Origin: Notospermus geniculatus
Lineage: Eukaryota > Nemertea > Pilidiophora > Heteronemertea > Lineidae
Reading direction: 5' to 3'
Assembly: GCA_002633025.1 (NCBI GenBank)
Contig: NMRB01001207.1
Coordinates: 89,795-153,794 of the forward strand
Length of the DNA stretch: 64,000 nt
Part shown: positions 1-13,100 of the stretch, piece after piece
Numbering within the stretch: position 1 is the stretch's first letter
How the letters are laid out: each line of letters opens with the position of its first letter
Notes under the pieces: generated by a model
The model's input: the letters and a program-made list of their open reading frames with translations, nothing else
What the model was told of the DNA's origin: nothing
The model's database searches: none
Translations under genes and position numbers: made by a program

Positions 1-1058
1 TTAAACAGTTAGTTGCTGTCTCTTGGATCTCACTTGAGTTCGAGCACCTCTCAGCCTTGCTGATTACCTTTGTATCAATGGTAATCTGCCAAACTTATTT
101 GCCGTGCTACCCAAATAGACACCAATTTGTGAAAATGGAAAAATTGGCATGATTGTGTGATTTGTAAATTGGAAAATTTTGACGTTTGACATTATTGATT
201 GCGTGAGTCTGTGATTTCTCAACGAATTGTCGCGATTATGACCTAAAGTTAGATTAGTAAGATGAAAGTGGGTCGGATATTCTTTATAAAGGTTGGTTAT
301 TTTCTAATGGTAATATATGGTAAATGAGTTTTTTTATGAAAATTGAAATCGATTGTTCAGATAGCTGCCTGTTTCATTGAAAACCTGGGTTGATTACACG
401 AAAAGTGTTCTTAATTTGTTAGGCCTATGCTTTAGACATGTTAAGCCTAGCGCACATCGACCTTGTGACTGGAAGCAACTACCGGCAATGGCGTTTCCGG
501 CAACGGTGGGCGACTGGTTGGAAACAGCAGCAACTGATCAGATGCTCAAACAGGTCGATGTGCGCGCCCCGGCAACGCTATTGCCAACCGTTGCCGCTAG
601 TTCCAGCCAGTTGCTCATGTTCTACTCGTTGCCAACCGTTGCTTCTAGTTCTCTTCAGTCGCTGTCAATGTGCGCGCTCTGGCAATGAATTTCCCTTTGT
701 TTGTGGAGCACACTTGGTCATGTGATGGAATCCTGAGTTGTCCGCTCAGAAGACATCGACAATTTCCGTGTAGCATTCAGTTCAGTTGCCTGTTCGATGT
801 GTGCGCTCCAGATTGAAGACTGGATTGTGCCACTTGTTGCCGCAATGACCAGTCGTAACCGATGTGCGCATAGAGCTCTCACTATCAGACTCAGACATCA
901 GAGTGCATTTTTTTGGTGGACATTTGCACCTGTCATATCTAAGTTACGTGTAGTTGATTGATACCTGGTCAGATGTGTACCTATGATAGGGTAAAACAAA
1001 CAGGGTGAATCTCTGAAAATGTAGATTTTCTCTGAAGCTGTGCATCTGTGTTTTTCAG
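1..1058. other. Intron sequence with a dispersed repeat
   Basis: No coding exon was found here. The ACAP start exon was looked for and not seen, so the window probably opens inside the first intron. Positions about 425-880 carry several copies of words such as gtcgatgtgcgcgc and gactggaagcaact. These words recur at 4500-4558 and 27776-28226, marking a dispersed repeat whose members contain several copies of this word. Confidence 0.45.
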
Positions 1059-1116
1059 AGCTGCGTTAGAAGATGCTGAAGATGACATCGACAAGTTGGA
1101 AATCAGACTGGAGAAG
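1059..1116 (+). CDS. ACAP exon: BAR domain, helix 1
   Basis: The acceptor is tttttcag and the donor gtgggt. The first base completes an Arg codon, and the exon then reads AALEDAEDDIDKLEIRLEK, the first BAR helix of ACAP proteins. It ends in phase 0. Confidence 0.9.
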
Positions 1117-4100
1117 GTGGGTCGGCAGTTTGACAACTTCTGAATATGCGAGGTGGTCTAGGAAAACCCGTCGGATGTCGCTGAATGATCAACAAGGGCT
1201 CTCAGATTGCCTGTGCATTGATCTGCTGTTGTATACTTGTGTACCTGAAGTACATGTACATTTCATGTATTGAAATGTGTGGGTTCACCAAGGCCATTAA
1301 CACTTTCCTCAAATGGGACATCCGACGGATCCTTGATTCTGGTAAAGGGGGACACAGAAGGCCACAGGTGGACCGAGGAAGGCGAGCGCCAAAGGTGTGA
1401 AGCCATGGTGCAGGGTCTGGGGGTCTCCCACCAGAAAATTTTAAGATCTAGAAAGCCGTTGGTGCGATTTTCCAGCATCTGAGGGACAAATTAGAAGGCA
1501 ATTCTGTGGCACTTTGAAAAAGGGCACTTTTTCTACCGTTGGTCACCGAAAAATAGGGGGGCACGGGCCGGGTGTGCCCCCTGGATCGGCGCCTTCTTTC
1601 CTAGACTGCCTCACATGTTCTGAGAATATCAGAGGTGTAAAAACCTTCCCTACCTGCATCAGGTGTTAGATCTATTTAAGATTATCAAATCAGCCGAATT
1701 ATTCTCGTGATTTGGAATTGAACTGCTTGGTTTGTGTGTGAGAAGTACTTTTGAAGTTGGCTACCTGGTTGTTGTGATAGATGTATATCGACATTACAAG
1801 CCTAGAATAGAAGAGTTTTCTGTGACTCCAGATCATTGTAACGGTAAGATTCTCTTTCAGATTGTGAAACTCAGCCATGCTGTGTCAGAATCTGGCAAAG
1901 TCTACAATAATTCAAACAAGTAAGTTTATATTGGTAATGACCTGAACGACCAGTCTTTCATGCCAGATACATGTACGCACAACAGCTCACCAGGTGATAT
2001 TGCAAGCGATCTAATCGCCAATGAGCAAAATCAGCTGTTGATGCCAGGTGTGCGCTGATCAGAGATGCGTGGAATCTTCTCGTCAGTAATGATCGTCTAG
2101 TCTGCGGTGGCTGGCGAGTACAGCGTAGATCGCGTGCGATATCGCCTGGTGTGCTGCTGGCCTTATAGCGTTGCCTATGCACCTGATTATCCTGAACACA
2201 AAAGAACTCGTATCACTCTGTTAATTTCCCTTTCAGGAATCTTATCAAAGGTATCAGAGAATTGGGTGACTATTTCAAGGAAGATGACTTGGTCTGTGTA
2301 AGTATACAAATACTGGTACGTTGCCGCCTTTATTTCACAGTGGGCATAAATTGTAATGAAGGGGCCCTTCAGGCAGCTTCCTGACTGGCGTTGTGATGTG
2401 CTCATTATACCAATTGGTTGGCATGAGAATCTTACTCCGACATGTATTTCAAGTAATACGTAGATGTACACTAAAATATCAACATTTGAGCCAAAATGTG
2501 TATGTTGTCAGTTGCTAGCGCCACCTGTGATGAAGTGATGGCACTGCTGATATGAGCCTAATAGCTTGCTGCCTTTATCTCCTGATCAGGTTTATTGCAC
2601 AAAAGAAACAGCTAATAAAGAAACCGAACAAAAAGGATACAACTTTAGACTACATGTAGTTGGAGGCTAACTCTGTTACCAGTGAAACACCTCTAAATGA
2701 AGGGCAGCACCAGGCAGTCCCGAAAGTACATACCGATGCCCTCATAATGGGGTTCCACCTTGATTTTGACTGTCGTTATTTCTTTGTTGATTTCAGACTG
2801 TCCTCGAAAGATTCACCCAGGTGCTCAGTGAGATTCACAAGTACAATGCAGTAAGTATTCCAAGCTGCAACTCACTTGTTTTTACCCTTGTTTTTAACCC
2901 TTTCCTCACCAAAGTGGCAAAATGGCCCGTTGCCCCAAAACACCAATCCAGCCAAATGCACCAAAATGGACCATTCAAATGCTGTTAACAACCTATTTTA
3001 CCAGTATTTGGGTGACGCCGAATGAGTAGGCCTATGGTAAGGAGAGGGTTAACTTCATGTGTGATGAATTCCGGCATCAGAGTGGCACAGTGCAAACAAC
3101 CCAGTAAAACGCCTTTGAAATAGTGGGTTTGATTCCTTGCTGCACCCATACTTTCTGTGGCGGCCGCATTTTTCTCTGGGCCTCTGGTTTCCTCCTGCAT
3201 TCCCGTAACAATGACAGGTACTGCAGTATTCGCAGTATGGACTTGGAGCATAAACTAAGCCTGTCCTGACTTGAGGTATCTCAGCACCTGCACCACTGGT
3301 GCATCACTGACGGACCAGAGCCAGAAATGGACTTAGGATAGTCAACACGATTGCAAACTTGTCGTAGCGGTGCACCCCTAATATCCGTGGTTTGTTCCTC
3401 TTTTAGATACTCCTTGAGCAGACCCAGAAGTCGCTGGAGAAACAGATAAACTCTTTCATCAAGAGGTGAGTGAAAAGTCGAGCGGCTTAAAGGACCACGG
3501 TATTGTCACTTTCTCTCGACAGCCAGCGCCACTCTCCAACCCAGGAACTAGCTACGTTGCCGGCGAATTGACCCGATTTACGACGTACATTTTGTAATGC
3601 ATTTTTGTAGTTCCTCCTACTGCCGCTAGGTGGCTCCCTCTACGTCGGCAGTCAAATAACGCATTTGAGATCCAATACCGTGCTCCTAAGGTAGTCTAAT
3701 CAAAGGTCTGTCAGGAGTAGACACTGCGCCACATGAAAGTTGGCTCTCAATGGGCAATTCACCATTGTTGGTTTCCTTATGACTTACCTGAGGCCAAACA
3801 TTTATAAGGCGAATGAATTTTTGCGCAGACCAACAAAAAAATGACAGCCCATAGTTTTGGATGGTTGAGTTGCCCATAGAGAGCCAACTTCTAGGAAAAA
3901 GCGCACACGTGGAGAAGCGGCCTAAAAATATCGGTCGCTCTGCAGTGGGTTGGGCTATGCTCTCAAAGTGTCAGTGGCGCCAAAATAATATAGCTCTTTA
4001 GGATCCCGCTGGAACCTGTCGCCATAGAGGAGCTAAAATTCATTTTCTGGAAAAACACTGGTCTGAAATTAAGGGGGGGGGGGCGCATGCGTCACCATAA

Positions 4101-7100
4101 ATCTGCACCTGCCTATGGTAGCCTATCAATTGGAAAATATTTGAAGATGTTGTTCCCATCAACCATCCTGAAGAATGTCCTTCAAATTTTTTCAAATTTA
4201 TTTCAAAGGCCTTTAGAAAACTTCAACAGAAGATACGTCTGCTCCAACCTGATGGCGGATTTGTTTTCATTTCCTTTTCACGTCTGCCTTTCCTTCCAGT
4301 GACATCAAAAAGGTGAAAGAACAAAGAAAATACTTTGAGAAGATATCAGACGACATGGACCAGGCCCTCATCAAACACTCCTCGGTCCCGAAATCTAAGA
4401 TACAGGAATGTGAAGAAACGAAGAATGTTTTGACGGCCATGAGATCATGTTTTGCCCACACCTCTCTTGATTATGTGTACCAGGTCAGTGCAGCGTCAAC
4501 CCCGTCAACCAGCAACTGATCGGATCAGTTGCTTCCAGTCGCAAGTGCGATGTACGCTCAGGCGTGGATCCAAGGGGGCCGGGCGGACGGCCCCCTTGCG
4601 GCCAACAAATCTGTAAAATTGACCATGGAATTCTGAAATCTGGAGCAAATCATTGAAATTCATCGCAGATTTCAATGTTTCTAGCACTCTTTCCTGAAAT
4701 CCTGGATCTGCCCCTGATGCTAGGCTTTAGTTTTAGATAAGGTAATCATTTACGTTTAATATACGTCCCAAAAATTCAATTTTGTGCCAAGCTGTTGCAA
4801 AATGTGGGATGTTTTTTCAGATGAATGTCCTCCAAGCCAAGAAGAGATTTACCTTGCTAGATATAGTAAGTATTTTCCTGTAAATATTCACCGTATTGTT
4901 AGGTCTGGTGGTTTTCCTTGGTCATATTTCCTCAATTTGTGTGGCGGTGTAGGAAAACCCATCGCAAGTCGCTGAATGATCAACAAGGGCTGTCAGATTG
5001 CCTGTGCATTTAGTCCAGTAAATTTAAGCGAAAATTCGGGCGAACCGGGAACAAATTGCAACAGAAGGTTTTTTTGCTTTAAATGTTTTATTAGGTCACC
5101 TTGGACATCATATCCAAAATCCCCCAAAATCGGACGGCGGGAACCCACTTAATTTGCATATTCAATTTTGTGAACTGACTTTAACATTGGACGCTGATGG
5201 ACGCAACAGCTGAGCTTTGTACAGGAGAGTGGGACCCGATGTACAGCTAACTTTGTAACGGTTGGATTTACACCCCATAAATGTATTACCAACAGATAGA
5301 AATACGGTGCCTCGGAACCAGACAAACNGTGTTTTGGAATACTGACCAGAGTTGCTCTTGCCGATTATCTGACCTCGGTTCTCAATGGTTGGCAAGAAGT
5401 TCAAAGCTGCTGGCTGAATAGTTCATGAGAGGGTCATAAGATGGCATCACTGAAGGTACAGGCATAGAGAGAGCCTGGCAACTTGAGCAGAGGAGGGCGT
5501 ACCAGGTATGTTCCTGTTGACTGGGATGAAAATACTCTCCAAAGGTAGCTGAACTGTAGATGTTGGAGTTGACATCAGATGGCAGCACTGAGATGGTTCT
5601 TTTAGCAGCTTTCATACTGGTTTCAAATTTCGACCAAACCTCATTTATTCCTGAGTGGAAATTGCAAACTAAGCTGGCAACTAAGTCACTATATTAGGAG
5701 TGTGTTTTTATACTGTTTCTTGAGAGTTCTTTAGAATGTCCGAATTCAAATCTTCGATAGAGTAGACAGTTATAAGGTCATTTCAACATCTTGCCCGGCT
5801 TGAGATGTGACGGCCACCAAAAGGTACACATTAGGGTTCTTCTTCTGGATCTTGCATCGGTAATCAGGGGCAAGGGAACAGATTTTATTTCAACCTCTGC
5901 CAGCCATTCCAGCTGGAGACTTCTTACCCAATAAAACACTATGCCACCCGCTCCAGCCAAAGTAGGCACCTGTCGGAGGTGATCATCATTTGTCATCAGT
6001 TTACTCAACTATTATCACTGCTGTCCACTACTGTTGTCAACCTGCAGAGACGTACATTTCAGCCCTTGTGTTGCAAAATCCTTAACCCTCTCCTTGGTTG
6101 CAACAAGCGCCTACTTTTGCGAGAGCGGGTCACATATGCTGACCAGTTCGCCATGTATGGGGGTGAATCTAGGAATTTGCAGGGGCGGATCCACGATTTT
6201 GGAAAAGAGGGGGCGCACTGTGCTAAAAACATTAAAATCTGCGGTGAATATTAATGATTTGCTCCAAATTTCTGAATTTCACAGTTAATTTTACAGATTT
6301 GTTGGCCAAAAAAAAGAGGGGCGCCGGGTGCGCCCCCTTGGATCGGCACCTGATTTGGATGCGGCAACTACCACTACTGCATTATAAAAAGGTGACACCC
6401 ATTCAGAAAACACTCAAAATCACAGTAAAAATGTACTTTTGGCACATAAAGGGGGCGTGTGTGCATGCTTAAATCCACCTTTGATGTAGGCTGTTGTGAA
6501 ATGTGGTGGTAAATTCCCATATCGATTACTGACATTAATGATTAAAAGTTAATGATTATTATTTGTTTAACCTTGTTAGCCTTCAAACCGCAACCTGTTT
6601 CCAATCTGGTTAAAAGCCGCAGGGCTTGTGTTACCGAATCATATCATGCGTTTTTACGAGGGTAATGTGTAAGTTATCGTCTGGACGGAATATTTAAAGA
6701 CTGGCGGGTCATTTTTCAAAGGTAATCCACCTGCAAAAATGGAACATTGATTTCAACTCAACTGAAGATGCGCCAGGGGCTATTCCACCCAAAGAATGCC
6801 AAAAATACTTGTACATGCCTTAAAGAAATGTACAGGTAAAATACCTCTTCGATGACTGACATACCTGTACGGGGTATCTCTTCCTTATCATTGAATGAGA
6901 TGTTAGTTATAAGAATAAGTTGTAAGAATAATTTCTGACTTGAATCACCCTCGTAAATTTTAACTCATAACTAGACCACTGCCAGGTTACGACTCGATCA
7001 GATGTCAAGTTTATGAAGGAAGGTGAAGAAAGCTACAAGCTGAAAAAGTTATTTCAGTTCATAATTTATATGCAGGTTATAGTTCTCCGTTGGTGGTTTG

Positions 7101-10100
7101 CGGATTTGATGGGGCCTGCATTCAGTCTCTTTTCTTTTATCCTGGACTTGTTCATCTGTGTAATATCAAATGATGCGTTACTTCAGCCGAACAGAAGAAA
7201 TCAGAAGAAATCTGAAAGCCGTTTGGAACCGAAGAAATGTCTAGGAATAAGAGTAGGCCTAGAAAAAGCGGAGTTGGAGAACCGAACAGAGAGATAGCAT
7301 CATGTCTGTACCTGATTCATCTGCTCGGGTACGCTTTATCATTCTGTGCTGTAGAAAGAACTGGTGTTATTGTCCCTTTAACATTAACCAAACATTATTC
7401 CCCACATACTCCTCCGACTGGGTAAATAGTGCGTGGCTAGTCCTGAGATCCCGGCATGTAGAGTCTCCCATCTTCACTCAGGTAAGACTGGGCCACAATA
7501 TCCTAGATTTCCACGGTATTTCCGTGTCAATTGGAGCTGAGGCAGTTTCATTAATTTCTCTATCTCATCAACGGAGTGAACAACCTGTTTGATACTCTCA
7601 GTAGTTTGGATGGAAATCGGAAATGGCAAACTTTGGAAAATCTAAAAACTTAGGCCCGTATTTTAGAATGCTCCTCAACGTAAAGGAGTTCCTTAAGGTT
7701 ATTTTTCTCAACAGGAGAACAATAGCCTTGAGGAACTCCTTTACATTGAGGAGCATTCTAAAATACGGGCCTTTGAGTCAGGTCGATATTTTAGCATCGT
7801 TCGGTCTGAATGAATCAGAATGGAACTTTAGTTCTACCTGGCCCAGCAGGGGCAGATCCAGGGGTTTTGCAGGGGTCTGAAGATGGAGGTGCCTGTGCTA
7901 AGGGGGTCTATTGGTTCTCGTCCTGAAAAATTGGAAATCTAAATGCTCTGAGACACGATTTCTGACGAAATATGATTGGTTTCCAAGGGTGGACCCCCTG
8001 GATCTGCTGCTGCCCGGTCGCTTCAGGGTTACTTTCAGGACCACGTCAAAAGGAAACAAATCTATGAAAAAAATTCATTTATTCTACCTTTTCCATACAA
8101 GTTTTTTCGCTAAAAGCGCTTAAGTCCCCACAATGTATATTTGACATACAAAAAGGCTGTTTAGAGCCACAAAATTATTTGTTTTTCTTATGTGTTTAGC
8201 TACAATCTGATGCAAAACTTACACTTATGCAAAAGCTTCTGAAATATATGTTTTCAAATACACCAGCACATTATATCAGTCTAAATGTATAAAGGCCTCC
8301 TATATGTAGGAGTAGACACCTTTGGAAATCGAGCCCCTAAGGTGGGTTTACGTTTTGGTCGAGCCATCTGCGACCGTCGCCGTGCAATGTCGGACAAATC
8401 TGTGACTGTCGTCAAGATGTGTCTGACAAGAGTGAATGATGTTGCGTAACTCGGCCGTCTGCTGTGGAACTGCACAAGCAACATCACTGAGCATCGTCAA
8501 CACGCAGGGCCAAATTTCGTCGCGATTTCGGACGAGGACCAAGGACAGCGCAAACAAAAGAGTAAACCCGCTTTCAATCTCCGCTATACAAAAGCTAGGA
8601 TCGGATTCCTGTAAAGTGAGTTATGACATCTGAAGCTGCATACAAAAAGCATCCAAATATGATCTATTTGCCTCTATAATTATAGTAACGGGTAATATAC
8701 TGTTTCACTCTGATCTCGGCTATTAAAAGGACCCTACATGCAGCCTCTTTATAGTTATTTTGATGATGTGCTCATTACACCGATCAGTTGGCATTAGAAT
8801 CTAACCCTGGCATGTATTGCGAGTAAAATACACTAAACATCAACATGTGAACCCTAATCCCTAGGTTTTCAGTTGCTAGCGCCACCTGTGATGAAGTGAC
8901 TGCACTGATATGAGCCTAATAGCGAGTCTGCCTATAGGGTCCTTAAAAGGCACTGTACCACGTGGGGGCTTTCTTTGCAAGTTGGCTCTCATGGGGCTAT
9001 TCATCATTGTTGATTTCCTCACACCTTATGTTGAGACCACTGACACAACTTACCACCCCAGGGTTTCCGCCAGGGGGTAAAATGGGTAAAATTCCGTACC
9101 CTAACATTTTTCCAGGGTACGGATCCGTACCCTCAAAAATTTGATAAATTCACATATTTATCAGCAGTATTCATTGTTTTTCACCATTTACATGTAACAT
9201 CATATTTCATGATGGAAAGTGATTTTATGCTTCAAAATACGCCTAAAATGGCACTAAACATCGTTTAAAACCAAAATAAACAAATAAAAATAAAAATACA
9301 AATTTTTCAAAAAAAAAATTTTGGTCCGTACCCTCATTTTTTTTCTGGCGGAAACCCTGCACCCATAGTTTTCTATGGTTGAACTGCCCATAGAGAGCCA
9401 ACTCCCGTGAAAAAAACACAGGGAGCAGCACCTTTATTCTGTTGAATTTTGAAATGCAGTGCAGGGCTACATGTATCATGCATTATGCAAGGTATTGTTC
9501 TGTCTGCATTAATACAAAGTTCAGTGGCACATTCTCTAAATGGAATTCGTACAAGTTACATGTATCCAACATGAGCCTACATGCAGCCTCTACATACAGA
9601 CAGTAAAAGTAAAGTTGTCTCTGAATTTTGCAAATTTTCGTGCCCAACTGGGGTCTTCCTCGGGCACTTTCTAGTAGAGACCCCAGATGTGATTCACTTC
9701 TGGGATCTCTACTAGAAAGTGCTTGAGGAAGACCCTGGTTGGGGTCGAAAATTTGGGAAATTCGGAGACGACTTTACTTTTACAATCATGGGATTCATAC
9801 AAAATGTCTTACATGGCCTTGTAAGCCTTTTCTAATTTTCTTCTGCCTCTCAGAGAAAAAATCTGTACATTTTAAATTGGTTGTAACAATCAGAGTTGAA
9901 TGCGTGCTGTCTTACATCATGTGTTGAAAGAAATATGGGACACGTTACAAGTGGAAAGGAAATGATTAATATATACATGTATGGAGACTATGCTGAAGTT
10001 CAGTAGCACTTTGAATAGTCTCTGCCCCTGGTTGGATATCCTCCCACACAGAAGTTTTTACCTCGCACCGCTTCATCCATTCAACTCTGTGTGCGAGTGT

Positions 10101-13100
10101 ATGAAGAGGAGCGAGACCAAAGCCCCGCTGTGGGAGGATGCTGGTTACCACTCTGGCAATTCAAAACAACGAAGAGCTGTATCATGGTATAAGAGTTATT
10201 GCCATTTAAAACCATTCTGAAAAGAATTTTACAAGACACCTTAAAAATGAAGGAGGTTGCTCGTCATGCTTTGCCCTAAATGGATCAATGGAACCTAGTG
10301 TACCAACTGGATTTCAGAGATGGAGCTAGCGTTCGTACAGGGAAGGGGGAATGCCAAAACACCTCTTCGTTCCTAATGGATTTCCTGGCCAAAAAATGCT
10401 TGAAAAGCATGTTTCTCGTGTGACTATTTGCCACCATGCCCCCACCCCCATGCAAGCTATGGTCCTGGGCCAACTGCACAGAAAATTCGATAGTGCTACC
10501 AGCACCTATTGGCAGTTAGTTATAACGCATTTTCCCATTAACTGAACCGCCGATAGGCACTGAAACCACTATCAGACTTTCTGTGCGGTCAGCCCTGGAC
10601 TTGACAATGACAACATACTGGCACAAAAATGATTACAAAGAACACTATTAATTCATTACATCAACTGGAAGCAAAAATAGTTAGGCCCACCTCAATATGA
10701 TATACAGAATCTCTCGCTAGGCCTACTAGCAGCAGCTTCATGCACCTAACCTCATTCTGTCTATAGGACTATTTTGTATGATGATTGAAAATTGATGCGT
10801 ATGACTACATACAGGATGACGCGACTACTTTTGTCATGGTTTCCCTTCTAAAAGGCTCATCAAGAAAGGCAGCGTTAGGCATTAGCAGGCACGGATCCAG
10901 AGGGGGTTGGGGGTCATGACCCCCCTGCTCTCCACCACCAATTGTTCTTTTTTCAAATAATTTGCCAAAACACATAAAAGTAAAGCTTCTGTTTTGATGC
11001 TGAGATGCCAGGAAATCGCATCTACGGCCTTCTAGATGTCAAAATTTTCTGGGGAGGCCCCCAGACCTTCCGTCAGCATGAGCACCTTTGGTGCTCGCCT
11101 GCAACGACTGCCTTCGGCACCCTGACCCCCTCTGCCAAAAATCCTGGATCCATGCTTGCGTTAGGCAGGTTCCTGGTTGTCTCCAAGCAAGAAAGACTGC
11201 AGGAACTGTTTGAGTATTTAAACATCTTGAAGTTGGTGGAAGAGCACCATTTACAATTTTACTTGAAGACTGTCAATGGTGATATCACGGACGTCAAACA
11301 GCAGATGAAGAAAAGGAGAGCATCATCATCAGTTGACCTAACATCTGCTTCTTCAACAGTGCAGATCCAGCTGCCGCAGGTCACGTGCTCTGGATTCGTT
11401 CAAGATGAACAGGTTATCACATCTTAAATTTGCCAGAATTTTCATACAACTTTTTACAAGACAACAACATTTCTGGCAAACTGGAGACGACCACCATATG
11501 ATAAAACTCGTCTGCCCCCACATTTGAGCAGACCGTATCTTCAATTGAAGTTTTCTAAAAGTCTTCAAAATGAATTGGAAAGAATTTGAAGAAAGATTGC
11601 ATAGGGGGTTGATTGGAACAACATTTCTTCAAATATGTTTGTTTCAATCAGTATCGTAGGATGTGAGAAACCTTTGAGAGAAGATGCCGTCTGCTGGCCT
11701 CTGGGGTTAGACGAGTCAATCAAGCTGGATATTTAGAGTTCATCTGTAATTATCCCGATCAAAATTTAAACATTCTGTACATCATTTTCCAGACTTCTTC
11801 ATCTCTTCTCAGCTGTTCTGCTCTGTGGTCACGTTCGCGGCTACGATCCCTCCTTGGTTCATCTCCCGGGTAGTCGGATTCGGAACTATCTTGATTGGAA
11901 ATTTGAACGTTCTTTGGCTTCATGGTGGTGGACGCCAGCTGTTGACCATGTTCGGGCTCGACAGTAGTGCCTCTGATACGTTCGAATAGCGACATTGGCT
12001 TCTTTTGAGCAGTAGTGGTACTCGGTTCATTCCTGCCCACGTCGACCGTTTCACCAGTTTCTACGTTTCCGCCAGAGTTGACATTCGCTGGCGCCATCTG
12101 TGTCGGACCCGACGGATTAAAGGCAAGGTTTAGAACCTTGTGAAGTAGGTCTCGTGGGATATCATCATAATTATCACGAGTGTTCGCTGTCTGTAGCTTC
12201 TTCATCTCTTCCTGCGTGAGGTTAGCTTTCTCTCCGTTGATGGTGATGGTCGTTTCCGTCAACCATTTTCCCCCCTCTAATACAGCACGGCTTCGGAATG
12301 ACATCTGAATGGTTCGTTTTGGATCTGGTGGTGGCCCAGAACTCCCAAAAATCGTCTGTATCTCCTGCTGAGTGAAGGCAACTCGCTTCCCGTTAATATG
12401 GAAGACTACATCTCCCTGGTCAACCCGATGATCAACATCGAACTGCCCCATCTTTGCCTGGCCAAATGCCGCTTGGATAATCAGCAGCACCATATCATTG
12501 CCAATTCTCTTGTTATTACTGGTAATCTCTTTCAATTCCTGAATCTGCTGTTGCGTAAACCTGCCCAGCCTGTCGTTGAGGTAAACGGTGTCGATCACGG
12601 CCCAACCATCGCCAACAATTTCAACCCCTGTCCTGAACGTCATCTGGATATTTTGTACACCTTCTGGAGGATTCACGCTGTTACCAAATTCTTTTCTGTA
12701 GTCCGCAAGACTAACCTTGTAGTCCACTCCGTTGATGTTGTAGATGACCGGCGGCGGAGGAGCTGTGAATTTCTCAAATCCTGGTCCTCCTCCGTACGCT
12801 GCATGTAATATCTTCATCAGCAAACCATGGGATATATCATTTACGGCAGATCCTTTCATAGCTATGACCTCCTCCTCAGTGAGGTCAATCGCCTTACCGT
12901 TCACGTAAACCGTCGTGGTCGTTTTCCATCCTTTCCAGCTCAACGAGGATTTGCTTCGTAAGGCAATGGCCACTTGGCGCTGCTCAAGTGGTGGAAGCAC
13001 TCCATTGGGGAAGAGAACCTGGATTTCCTCCTCTGTAAGGCCATAAGGCCGGGTGTTCACGTAGACAATAGCAGTGTCTGCAGTTGTTGTAGTAGGCATA

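Noticed and set aside
5162-6008. Three minus-strand open frames that look weakly coding
   Set aside because: No domain recognised, frames change between them, no good splice borders; may be a decayed element.
8281-8633. Overlapping frames on both strands
   Set aside because: No domain, no splice context; probably part of an unidentified GC-rich element.
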